A stretch of DNA of 64,000 nt, from positions 3,998,601-4,062,600 of the forward strand of contig CM049319.1 in NCBI GenBank assembly GCA_026874595.1, given 5' to 3'. Below the pieces are notes generated by a model that saw only the letters and a list, made by a program, of their open reading frames with translations, did no database searches and was not told the origin of the DNA. This document shows, piece after piece, positions 49,300-59,643 of the stretch. Numbering within the stretch: position 1 is the first letter of the stretch; each line of letters begins with the position of its first letter. The position numbers were made by a program, and so were the translations under genes. This DNA comes from Sipunculus nudus (Eukaryota > Annelida > Sipuncula > Golfingiida > Sipunculidae).

Positions 49300-51650
49300 T
49301 CGTAACTGCTGGACCTAGAAACTTCTAAGTTAATATCCAGGGAGGTCAATAAAAAATCTCCTTGGAAACCTGAATTTAGGTCACTGCTACTTATATCCTC
49401 CGAGCTATGGGGCTTGAAAATACCCCCCAGAATATTAAAAAATATAATACAAAACCTCCAATATCTTGATAATTCATGCATGGATTGTCATGAATCTTGC
49501 CTTGAATATTGACCATGACTAGTATTGTCAGTTCCCAAAAAGTGGTGGTGCCACCTGTATTTTTAGCTCAGCTGACTGTAAGTCATCTGAGCTATAGGGA
49601 TCACCTTTTGTCCGTCGTCCGTCCGGGCGTCTGTCCATTAACAGGGCACAAATCTTAACCGCTAGAACTGGAATCTTCTTACTTGACATCCTGGGAGGTC
49701 TATGGAAATTCTCCTTGTAAACCTGAAATTAGGTCACTGTGACCTATATTCTTCGAGCTTTGGGGTTCCGAAGTACCCCCCAGAATAATGGAAAATTTGA
49801 TACAAAAGCTCAAGTATCTGAACAACTAATGCATTGATCATCATGATTTTTTGCATGGATATTGATCATGGAGTGTTTCATCAGTTTCTGCAGACTTGTG
49901 GTGCCACCTGTATTTTTTCGATTTTTACCAATATTTTTCTCTATTTTTGAGAACTCTTAAGATGCGGCCATCTGTTAACAGGGCACAAATCGTAACAACT
50001 ACACCTAGAATCTTCTCTCTTGACATGCAGAGAGGCCCATAAAAAGTCTCTTTGGAAACCTGAAATTAGGTCTCTGTTACCCATAACCTTCGAGCTATGG
50101 GGTTCCGAAGTACCCCCCAGAATAATGGAAAATTTGATACAAAAGCTCAAGTATCTAAACAACTATTGCAGTGATTTATTGATTCTTTGCATGGATATTG
50201 ATCATGGAATGTGTCATCAGTTTCTGCAGTATGGTGGCGCCATCTGTATTTTTTTTATTTTTACGAATTTTTTTCTCTATTTTTGAGACCTCTTAAGATG
50301 CGGTCATCTGTTAACATGGCACAAATCGTAACAACTGGACCTAGAATCTTCTCACTTGACATGCTGAGAGGCCCATGAAAAGTCTCCTTAAAAACTTGAA
50401 ATTAGGTCTCTGTTACCCATAACCTCTGAGCTATGGGGCTCCGAAGTACCCCCCAGAATAATGGAAAATTTGATACAAAAGCTCAAGTATCTGAACAATT
50501 ATTATATTGATCACCATGATTCTTTGCATGGATATTGATCATGAAATGTTTCATCAGTTTCTGCATTCTGGTGGCGCCACCTGTATTTTTTCAATTTTTA
50601 GCTCAGATGACTGAAAGTCATCTGAGCTATAGGGATCACCTTTTTTCCGTCGTCCGTCCGGCCATCCAGGCATCTGTCTGTTAACAGGGCACAAATCGTA
50701 ACCGCTAGTTCTGGAATCTTCCTACTTGACATCCTGGGAGGTCTATGGAAATTCTCCTTGTAAACCTGAAATTAGGTCACTGTGACCTATATTCTTCGAG
50801 CTATGGGGTTCTGAAGTACCCCCCAGAATAATGCAAAATTTAATACAAAAGCTCAAGTATCTGAACAACTAATGCATTAATCACCATGATTCTTTGCATG
50901 GATATTGATCATGGAGTTTTTCATCAATTTCTGGAGATTGGTGGCACCAGCTATATTTTTTATTATTTTTTACGATTTTTTTTCTCTACTTTTGTGATCT
51001 TTAAACATTTGGTCATCTGTAAACAGGGCACAAATCATAATGACTGGACCTAGAATCTTCTGTCCTCACCTCCAGGGAAGCCCATAAAAGGTCTACATGG
51101 AAACCCGAAATAAGGTCCCTGTTACCCATATTCTGTGAGCTATGGGGCTCTGAAGTACCCCCCAGAATAAAGATTTGGTCATATATTGACAGGGCACAAA
51201 TCATAATGACTGGACCTAGAATCTTCTTTCTTGACATGCAGGGAGGCCTTTGGAAAGTCTCTTTGGAAATCTGAAATTAGGTCTCTGTTACCCATATCCT
51301 TCATGCTATGGCTCTGAGAATAAAGATTTGGTCATCTGTTAACAGAGCACAAATTATAATGACTTGACCTAGAATCTCCTTTCTTGATATGCTGGGAGGC
51401 CCCTGAAAAGTCTCCTTGTGCACCTGAAATTACATCTCTGTTACCCATATCCTTCATCCTATGCGGCTTTGAAATACCCCCCAGAATAAACATTTGGTCA
51501 TCTGTTAACAGGGCACAAATCATAATAACTGGACCTAGAATTTTATTTTTTGACATGCTGGGAGACCCCTGAAAAGTCATCTTGTAAACCTTGAAAATAG
51601 GTGTCTGTTACCCATATCCTTCATGCTACAGAGCTCCATAGTACCCCAAT
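49300..51650 (+). repeat. Tandem body units of the F1 block
   Basis: The phrase AGGGCACAAATCRTAA recurs near 49290, 49650, 49980, 50318 and 50690 (about 330-370 bp apart), then near 51028, 51190, 51345 and 51510 (about 155-165 bp apart). Long units include CCCCCCAGAATAATGGAAAA and end with GGTGGCGCCACCTGTATTTT. Short units lack the second half. Minus-strand frames here repeat the same peptide and are by-products. Confidence 0.75.
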
Positions 51651-51952
51651 GAATATTGGATGATTTTATACAAAAGGTCAAGTTTGGAAAAAGTATTTCA
51701 TTCAAATTTGACATTCAGATGATAAAATTACTTTTGTCAATGTCTTCCTGGTCAGCTGAGCGTCATGACCCCTGGGTCACTTGTTTGTTATTTTAATGAA
51801 TATTTTATTATTATTGTACTATAAAATGACATCGATCATGTCAGTTCCTCAGCTGTGATTACATCTAGTGTCCCAAAACCTGGTGTTTATTGATCACAAG
51901 TGGATGCCATATAGTTATCACCCTGTATGTCTGTCTGTTTTTCTGTCTATCT

Positions 51953-53000
51953 GTCCATCCGTCCATCCACACAAATTTGTTTCCAGATGATAACTCCAGG
52001 TTGTATTGACACATGGAATTCAAACTTGACTTACATATGGCCCACCACTAAAGCAAGAACCTATATGATTTTGGAGTCATGAGGTCAAAGGTCAAGGTCA
52101 CAGGACTCACTTTTTTAAAAAGATCATGGCTGCATTTTAAGCCAAGCTTTTCATCCCAAACTTTCTATTTTGCACATTTAGCTGACTTGCCAGTATCGGG
52201 AGAGCATAAATAAATTTGGGGTCACATGGTCAAAGGTCAAGGTCACAGGGGCCATCTGTTCACAAATTAGTTTCCAGCTGATAACTCCTGTTTAGTTTGA
52301 CATATTGGTTTCAAACTTAACTTATATATGACTCACCACTAAAGTAAGAACCTTGTGGATTTTGGGGTCCAACGGGTCAAAGGTCATGGTCACAGGACTC
52401 ATTTCTTTAAAAAGAATGCATATGCATTTGAAGCCAAACTTTTCTTCCCTAACCTTGCATCTTCCAGATATTGCTAACCTGCCAATAGGGGAAGATTCTG
52501 TTCAGTTTTGGGGTCATGAGGTCAAAGGTCAAGGTCACAGTACCCACTTATTTAGAAAGATTGTGGATGCATTTTAAGCCAAACTTTTCATCCAAAACTT
52601 TCCATCTTGCACATATAGCTCAGCTGCCAATAGGGGAAGAAACTGATTGATTTGGGGGTCACAAGGTCAAAGGTCATGGTCACAGGGGCCCATCTGTCCA
52701 TATATTTGTTTCTGGATGATAACACCAGTTTGGTTTGAAATATTGGTTTCAAACTTGACCTATATATGGCCAACCACTAAAGTAAGAACTCTTGATTCTG
52801 GGGTCATGAGATCAAAGGTCAAGGTCACAGGACCCACTACTTTAGAAAGACTGTGGATGCAATTTTAGCCAAACTTTTAATCTCAATCCTTCCATCATCA
52901 ACATGTGGTGCACCTACCAATAGGGGAAGTTTCCTTTTAATTTTGGGGTCTTAAGGTCAAAGGTTAAGTCCACAGGGCCAATCAATTCACAAATTAATTT
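51953..53000 (+). repeat. ~145-bp tandem units rich in AGGTCA motifs
   Basis: GGTCAAAGGTCAAGGTCACA or near variants occur at about 52083, 52228, 52374, 52520, 52665, 52804 and 52951, that is every 139-147 bp. Two unit types alternate: one with GCATTTTAAGCCAAACTTTT, one with GATGATAACTCCAGTTTGG, making a ~290-bp dimer. The same dimer recurs in F5 at 60190-60660. Confidence 0.8.
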
Positions 53001-53134
53001 ATGTATGATAACTCCAGTTTGGGTAGACAGGCTGGCTTCAAACTGATCACAGGACCAATTTTTTGGAAAACCTCACAAACATATATCCTTATAGACAAAT
53101 GCAGCTGAGCGTCGAGACCCATGGGTCCCTATTT

Positions 53135-53795
53135 TTAAGAAACTGTTAAGCTGATTGGTTTAAACTTTACAAGAATTGTTCTATGGAATTGCTCCGTCAG
53201 TTTTATAAGAATTGAATTGGTAAATGCAGCATCAAAAAAGCAGTGAAGCAAATTGAAAATGGCTTTCAGTGTTTGAAAACAGTCAAGAGGTCAATCATTG
53301 CACCCAGGTGCAGTCCAGACATCATCATGGCAACTGATCTGGCTCTGCCTGGTGTCCAGAGTGTCTAGCCACATGGTCCAGATGTCTAGAACCTGCCAAC
53401 TGTGTCAGATTTTATAATAGGTCAAGTTACCCTCTGTATCTATAAATAACTTTGGCTGACTGCCAATCATTTCAGATTTGCCAACAGGTTAAGTTTTAGT
53501 CTGTAAGAGCCTATGGTAAGTTTCAGACTGTAAGAGCCAGTGGTGTGGTTAGGCTACATGTGGCACATTAGGTACCCTTAACCTGGGGGAAAGCTGAGCC
53601 TCCATTGCCAGGATGAATGAGTAGGTGTGACGCAATACCAAGGCTAAAAGAGGAACTTGTTCTTAGATTTTATAGGGAAAAAGCTAAAGAACATATTAAA
53701 TTGTTCTTCTCAAAAACCATGCTGCCAAATTGTCCCTTCATCTGTCCCAATATCCCTCCCTGGCAAAAAGAAGCATATCCAAAATATTCTGACTG
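53135..53795 (+). repeat. Second part of F4 copy 1, homologous to 56640-56950
   Basis: CTGATTGGTTTAAACTTTAC and AGTCCAGACATCAYCATGGC occur in both F4 copies in the same order. From about 53400 to 53795 this copy has its own sequence, where copy 2 carries an F2 element. Confidence 0.65.
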
Positions 53796-53984
53796 ATACA
53801 TCCTAGTTTTAAAATGTCTTAGTCCAAAACATGCAAGTCTGAAACGTCCATTTGGCTGAAATCATAATGACTAAGGTAGATATGTAGGACATGAGAGGAT
53901 CAATATTAAATTTTAAAAATAAACATTCATACTCCCAAACTTTGCACAGGTTTGCATTAGGCCTGTAGGCCTTGTTTCATTTGC

Positions 53985-54750
53985 ATGTCCATAAATCTGA
54001 TATTAGAGCTCTCCATTCTGATCACGCCTTATGAATTGTTTTGGACATCCATAACTGTAACATTCTTTGGAGCGATTGCCACAAGTTTTGTCTCTTATTG
54101 AAGGCTGTGGGATATCAAATGTCAGACTTGTCGGAAATCCATTATGTCTACCAGGTAGCCAGCTTGGAAATCCTCTTGCAAGTGCAGTTTCTTTGATTTT
54201 TTTTTAATGTTTGGTCTTTTTTAGAGAATGTTTGTTGTTCAATTTCCAACCTGTCAGAAATCCAATATGGCCACTATGAAGCCATCTTTAAATTTCTTCA
54301 GAACATATTATCTAAAGAACAATTTAAGTGAATGCAGTGGGACGTATATTAATGTAATCTTGCATTGGGTTAAAGTTTTCTTAATAAATATGACCATCAT
54401 TTATGAAGGCTCAGTACAGCTGGCTTGTATTGAATAAAAAGTAATATAGAAGCACCTGTTTCACAATAATTCTTGCATTGATTTCCTTGATTTTTTTGTA
54501 TATATTTTGATCTTATATTTGGCCTGTGTGGTATTCCTTTGAGACTGACAGGTATCAAGCAAGCTGTGGGATTAGTTCCTGATAGCTCAACAACCATACA
54601 TTTTGCCTCAGACCATCAATTCACTGTGTTTTAACCAGACATATGTGATATATATTTATGTGAATGTAGAAAGTTTCAACAAAATTGGCATATAGGTTCT
54701 TCAACAATTTGACTGGAAATTTTGAATTGCAGCTCATGATGTAGCAAGTC
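53985..54750. other. Stretch without recognised gene
   Basis: Short frames on both strands (66-69 codons) without motifs. GTCAGAAATCCAATATGGCCA-type phrases near 54130 and 54250 may be two diverged repeat units. Confidence 0.45.
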
Positions 54751-54754
54751 ATGC

Positions 54755-54789
54755 TTGGCAGCTGAGTGTCATGACCCATGGATCACTTG
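54755..54789 (+). repeat. F1 tail fragment
   Basis: GGCAGCTGAGTGTCATGACCCATGGATCACTTG followed by TTTGTT matches the F1 tail. Its head is unknown: it could belong to the element headed at 46622, or be a solitary remnant. Confidence 0.55.
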
Positions 54790-54791
54790 TT

Positions 54792-55408
54792 TGTTAATTA
54801 TTACCAATAATTAATTGATATTCAAGGCATAAAAGTGGTGTGTTGCTCAATATGTATGAAGAAAATCCAGAGGTGTGGAGGTAAACAAACTGAGAGAACC
54901 TCTCACAGTGAGAGGGGAATTGTGAGAGTAGGCACAGCGGGAGTAAACTAACTAGAATGTGGCCGTTTGATTGTCCCAGTAAGACAGCTTTATAGATCCA
55001 GAGCCATTCACAAATCAAAGATAATATGCCAACATGTCACCAAGTATTGCTGGAACTGCAATATTTATTTCCTCTATGTTTGACTTTTTCGAGGCCTGTG
55101 TCTACTTTATCAAAAGATTTGCCCACTTTAAGGGCTTTGATGTTACCAACTGACATAATAAATAAAGACCCAGCTTCATAGGTTGACATATGATTGCAAT
55201 AATAGGAAATACAGGTATATTATCAGGGCTTTCACAAATGTGCATGTACATTTCACTGGTGCTTAAGTTCCATATAGGATCAGGATATAGGGACCTTGAC
55301 CTCGGTGGTTTTTATGGCACCATGATTTTACAACTTCAGTCATGTACCCAAGGGTGATTAGGTTTCACTCTCAGTTTTGTTAAAATAACATACCCTGAAT
55401 ATACACTT
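54792..55408. other. Single-copy stretch, no gene seen
   Basis: No repeats or coding signals were recognised. Confidence 0.5.
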
Positions 55409-55410
55409 TC

Positions 55411-55590
55411 AAATTTATCAGTTTTTTGCATGTCTGTATTGTATCATATTTATCAGTTTTTTGCATGTCTGTATTGTATCATATTTATCAGTTTTTTGCA
55501 TGTCTGTATTGTATCATATTTATCAGTTTTTTGCATTTCTGTATTTTATCATATTTCTTAGTTTTTTGCATGTCTGTTTTGTATCTGTTG
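55411..55590. repeat. 35-bp tandem repeat, about 5 units
   Basis: Units containing ATCAGTTTTTTGCATGTCTG start every 35 bp (reference C at 55419, 55454, 55489, 55524, then T at 55559). The first three are nearly identical; the last two are diverged. Confidence 0.9.
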
Positions 55591-55639
55591 TAATAAGTAG
55601 CATATATGCACCTGTACTGCTTTTAAACCCTGGCGAACT

Positions 55640-56078
55640 GAGGAAATATTCTAATGTCATTCTTTAGCATCCATCACACAAATCATTTCATGCTCAATAT
55701 TTTCCTTGGATCACGTCATGTAAGTTCTTCTGTCACCAAATCTATTGTTATTCCTTTCCATTCCATCCATTGCATAATTTCTTCCTTCCCTCCAAATTTT
55801 TGTCAGCTTTCATCACCTTGTCTTCTCTTTCCTCTGTGTCATTTCCTTGGCTTCTGTTACATAATCTATTTCCTCTTTTGTTCTTCCTCTCCTTTCATTA
55901 CATTATATATATTCCTGCCTTTCCCTTTTATTTTTGTGTTATTATGCCAGATTTAATCCTACCTCTGGGTTTCCTTTGTTTCCATCATCTCCTCTCTTCC
56001 TTTATCTTCCTTTGCTTCAATACAACTGTTCTGCCTTTGTTTTTTCTCTTGGCATCTGTTACCTGTTCCTTTCTTTTT
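55640..56078. repeat. Polypyrimidine-rich degenerate repeat, left part
   Basis: The plus strand is strongly C/T-rich, with recurring phrases such as CTGTTACATAATCTATTTCC, CATCACCTTGTC and CTTCCTTTATCTTCC. The same texture resumes at 58485, on the far side of F4 copy 2, so F4 appears to have landed inside one older tract. Confidence 0.6.
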
Positions 56079-56890
56079 AGCGAACCTGTGAGCTTATGCG
56101 ATGGCGCAGCGTCATCTGTCCGTTGTCAGCCGTCCGCCGTCCAGGGCTGGCTTTCCGCTGTCCATGGCTGTAAGTCAGAAACTGTCGGAGCTAGCAGCTC
56201 CAAATTACATGTAAGAATTCGTCACATGTGAAACTTGGTGCCCTGGAGCTTATTATTGGGTATCTGCATTAATTTAGATTTTATACAGAAAAAGCTTAAA
56301 AACCTTTAAAAATCTTCTTCTCTGAAACTGTCCAGCCAAATTGTCCAATATTTCACAGAAATGATCTCTGGAACAATCTCTCTCAAGTTTGTTTGAATGG
56401 TTCCAGTTCGGAGATTTTTGGCCGAGTTACAGGAGGTTGAACTTAGTCATCTGTCCAAAAAAGCACAGTAAAATTAAAATCTCAGAAACGGCTAGAGCTA
56501 TAATGACCAAATTTTATACCAATGTTTGTCACATATGTCATATCTGATTTTGAGGTATTAGTGGTGCCACCTACATTGATGTGTTTTTTACAAGCGAAAA
56601 TGTAATTTTAAACTCTTCTAGCTTATACACTGATTTATGATGAAACTGTTCAGCTGATTGGTTTAAACTTTACAAAAATTATTCTATGGTAGGGTTCTGC
56701 CAGTTTTATAAGAATAGATTGGGTGAATACAGTTTTAAAAAAGCATTGTAGCCAATTGAAAAAGGCTTTCTGTATTTGAAAACAGATTTGACTTCATGCA
56801 GCCAAGTCAAGAGGTCACTCAGTACAAACAGGTGGAGTCCAGACATCACCATGGCAACTGACCTGGCTGGGGGGGGGGTGTCTAGACAAT

Positions 56891-56910
56891 GTGTCTAGAC
56901 GTCTAGACAC
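56891..56910. repeat. Perfect 20-bp palindrome
   Basis: GTGTCTAGACGTCTAGACAC reads identically on both strands. Extra GTCTAGAC copies on either side (56879-56887 and 56913-56921) make a small cluster of TCTAGA palindromes. The other F4 copy (53360-53395) has only scattered TCTAG pieces, so the cluster grew in this copy. Confidence 0.85.
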
Positions 56911-56999
56911 AGCGTCTAGACATCTGGATACAATGTTTAGATGCAGAATTCCCAGATTATTGGAACTATATCTTTCAACTGTTTGAAAAAACTTGGTTT

Positions 57000-58309
57000 G
57001 CATTTTAAGCAAATCAGGTTTATCATCAGGTCACATGTGAACTGCTGCGCCTTCATTTTTGGTTGACCTCTGACCTTTCCTTGCTGCCCAGTGTCCATTT
57101 GTGCGTCTGTTTCCACACATAAACCTACATATCTCGGGAACCGTTTGACCGATTAGGCTAAAATTTTTACACAAATGTAGCCCTTTGATAGCTTTATAAC
57201 ATACACTAAAATGGTGGCGCCACTTGCAACCATTTTTGCACAGTGTCCATCTGTTCATCTGCCTTGGGATAATATTACTCATATCTCAGCAGTGGTTTGA
57301 CTTATCCACCTGAAATTTTGCAGGTTTATACATCCTGGACAGCTTTCTCGATTTTATGACAGGTGGTGCCACCTACATTCACATTTACTCTGCAGACATC
57401 CAAGCTCATATCTCGGGAACTGTTTGACCTATTAGGCCAAAATTTTGCTTGTGTATAGATCTTACATAGCTCTTCATCATAGGCAAAACTGGTGGTGCCA
57501 CCTGCAACCACTTATGCACAGTGTCCATCTGTTCATCTGCCTTTGGATAAAATCATTCATATCTCAGCAGTGGTTTGACTTATCCACCAGAAATTTTGCA
57601 GTTTTATACATCCTGGACAGGTTTCTCGATTTTATGACAGGTGTTGTCACCTACATTCACATTTACTCTGCAGACATCCAAGCTCATATCTCGGGAACCG
57701 TTTGACAGATTAGGCCAACATTTTGCATGTGTATAGATCTCACATAGCTCTTCATCATAGGCAAAACTGGTGATGCCACCTGCAACCATTTATGCACAGC
57801 ATCCATCTGTTCATCTGCCTTAGGTTAAAATCACTCATATCTCAGCAGTGGTTTAACTTATCCACCTGAAATTTTGCAGGTATTTTACATCCTTGACAGC
57901 TTTCTCGATTTTATGACAGGTGTCGCCACCTACATTCACATTTACTCTGCAGACATCCAAGCTCATATCTCGGGAACCGTTTGACCGTTTAGGCCAAAAT
58001 TTAGCATGTGTATAGATCTCACATAGCTCTTGGCGCCACCTGCAACCACTTATGCACAGCATCCATCTGTTGATCTGCCTTGGGATAAAATCACTCATAT
58101 CTCGGCAGTGGTTTGAAAATCCTGGACAATTTTCTCGATTTTATGACCGGTGGCACCACCTACATTCACGTTTAAGCTGCAGACATCCATGCTAATATGC
58201 AACACACCACGCTCTATTCCCCTTGCCACTTAATCCATGCCTCACTTCACCCGTCCCACTCTGATTTCTGCGGATACACATAGTGGCTTGTCGACTACCC
58301 ATATTCTGG
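57000..58309 (+). mobile_element. F2 miniature element nested in F4, head missing
   Basis: The start is truncated: the copy begins near 57012 in ATCATCAGGTCACATGTGAA, after the usual head position. TGACCTCTGACCT lies at 57064-57076. Units of about 140-180 bp follow, each with ATATCTCGGGAACCGTTTG and a GGTGGYGCCACC-like palindrome. Near the right end CTGCGGATACAC is an inverted piece of the head stem, and the end reads ATATTCTGG (CTAG decayed) before TTTT. Confidence 0.65.
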
Positions 58310-58484
58310 TTTTAAAATGTCCTAGTCCGAAACTTGCAGGTCAGAAACGTCCACTTTGCTGAAATCATAATGACTAAGGTAGATATGCAGGGCTTAGGAG
58401 GATCAATATTAAATTTTAAAAATAAACCTCCATTCATACTCCTAAACTTTGCACAGGTTCGCATTAGGCCTGTAGGCCTTGTTT

Positions 58485-58930
58485 TTGAATTTTCTGGTCA
58501 CCTGTAACTCAACATTTTTCATCTTCCTTTACCTCCATAACACAGGATCTTCTGTTGTTTATTTTTTCTTGTTACCTAGTCTGTTTTGTTTCTTTGAATC
58601 GTCACTTGTAACCCAGCATGTTTCTTCTTTGCCTCATTTGCTTCCATCACCCACTCTTATCATTCCTCTGTCATTTGCTTTCCATCTTCCTCAAAGTATA
58701 TTCTTGTTGATGTTAAACATATGGTTTCCAGTACACAGGCCCTTCCATCATTTGTATTTTCCTGGGTTTATATCACCTCAGTTATTCTTTACTTATCTTA
58801 CCCTAGCCATCCATCACCTAGTCTGTTCCTTTCTCTAGCTGTTATTTCTTTGTCATTTATCACATAATCTCCTCCTTCCTTCTTGGTATTTATTCAATTC
58901 ATGAACACACTATTCCTGACCTCCCATGTG
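58485..58930. repeat. Polypyrimidine-rich degenerate repeat, right part
   Basis: C/T-rich with phrases like TGTTACCTAGTCTGTT, CCATCACCTAGTCTGTTCC and TCCTCCTTCCTTCTTGG that echo the 55640-56078 stretch. The 119-codon plus-strand frame over it is Leu/Phe/Ser-rich and is an artefact of composition. Confidence 0.6.
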
Positions 58931-58934
58931 TCAT

Positions 58935-59640
58935 CCTGTCAGTTTACTTCAGTTGATTGTTTTGATAAAGTAATTGTCTCCAGGAGCAATGTCAGCTTAA
59001 CATGTTGACCTTCACTTCTTTTCACTCTGAGATGAATCATATAGAACAACCTTCCTTTGTTTTAAGGAGGTTGGCATTGATCAATTTTCCTGTCTCTCCT
59101 ATCGTTATCCATTTTATTTTACCCAACTTTGCTTATGTGTCTGGCCTGCATCATAAAAACAACTTCTTTGCAGCCATCAATTTATAACGTTGTATAATCC
59201 TGTCTGTTTGGGATGGAGCACACCTTAGATGTGTCTGTTGTATTACATTTAGAGGACTGGCAGCGTGTGCCCTGGTAAAATTATGATCAGTATCAGGAAA
59301 GCTTGACTTGATCAGGGAGCTACTGTTGTGTCTGGGTCTTAATGGATCCACACAGACTGTTACAGCCCACTTGGTGACTGTTTGATGGTCTAACCATGAC
59401 TGTATAACATGCTTGATGTTCTTCTCAATGCCTGTTCTCATATCCTGTGCCTGCTTAGTGTGCTAAACATGTCTGTAACTGTATTGGGCAGAATATATGA
59501 CCAAGTAAGGCAGGAATCAAGCACTGTTTTATAGATATGAGGGTTCCTGAGGTATCCTGCTGCTAGGGTTTCATGCTGTATTAGATTGGTAGGTTTTCTT
59601 GAGATGAGCATTAACATTGCAGCTGGATCCACCACCTATT
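58935..59640. other. Stretch with minus-strand frames, gene uncertain
   Basis: Two consecutive minus-strand frames (59438-59635, 65 codons; 59151-59441, 96 codons) have fairly ordinary amino-acid composition and abut in different phase. I recognise no domain, and no splice pair joins them convincingly. A decayed coding fragment or chance are both possible. Confidence 0.3.
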
Positions 59641-59643
59641 ATT

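Larger units (their letters stand above)
49199..53134 (+). mobile_element. F1 block nested in F4, itself composite
   Basis: The block opens with an F1 head (49199) and closes with an F1 tail (CAGCTGAGCGTCGAGACC... at 53102-53128). Two more F1 heads lie inside (49565 and 50600, the latter a perfect 13-bp stem with loop GAA). A full inner tail (GTCAGCTGAGCGTC... CACTTG before TTT) lies at 51751-51783. At least one inner F1 is therefore nested in, or tandem with, the outer one. The 49300-51650 body has ~350-bp then ~155-bp units; the 51890-53100 body has ~145-bp AGGTCA units. Confidence 0.6.
48239..53982 (+). mobile_element. F4 miniature element, copy 1, split by a 3.9-kb F1 block
   Basis: The head has AGCGAACCTGTGAGCTTATG after a T-run, then CTGTCCGCCGTCC. 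The body matches copy 2 (56079-56640), with CAGAAATG and TTCCAGTTC landmarks. It breaks at 49198 (...CACTGTTTTA) and resumes at about 53135 (AAGAAACTGTTAAGCTGATT), exactly where copy 2 is continuous. The tail at 53957-53982 has GCACAGGTTTGC (inverted head stem, one mismatch), AGGCCTGTAGGCCT and TTG before TTT. The guest is 49199-53134. No coding is seen. Confidence 0.65.
56079..58481 (+). mobile_element. F4 miniature element, copy 2, with nested F2
   Basis: The head AGCGAACCTGTGAGCTTATG (56079) is preceded by TTTTT and followed by CCGTCCGCCGTCC arrays. The tail has CACAGGTTCGC, a perfect 11-bp inverted copy of the head's GCGAACCTGTG, then AGGCCTGTAGGCCT and TTG before TTTTT (58481). The body includes a GTGGTGCCACCTACATTG phrase (about 56562). 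An F2 copy lacking its head occupies about 57000-58309. Confidence 0.7.

Noticed and set aside
49179-51580. Series of similar minus-strand frames that look like a repeated protein family
   Set aside because: Each is the same tandem body unit of the F1 block read in one frame; frames break between units and the plus strand carries the element structure.
55770-56231. Longest open frame in the window (153 codons, plus strand)
   Set aside because: It runs through C/T-rich low-complexity DNA and into an F4 head; the peptide is Phe/Leu/Ser-rich and reflects composition only.
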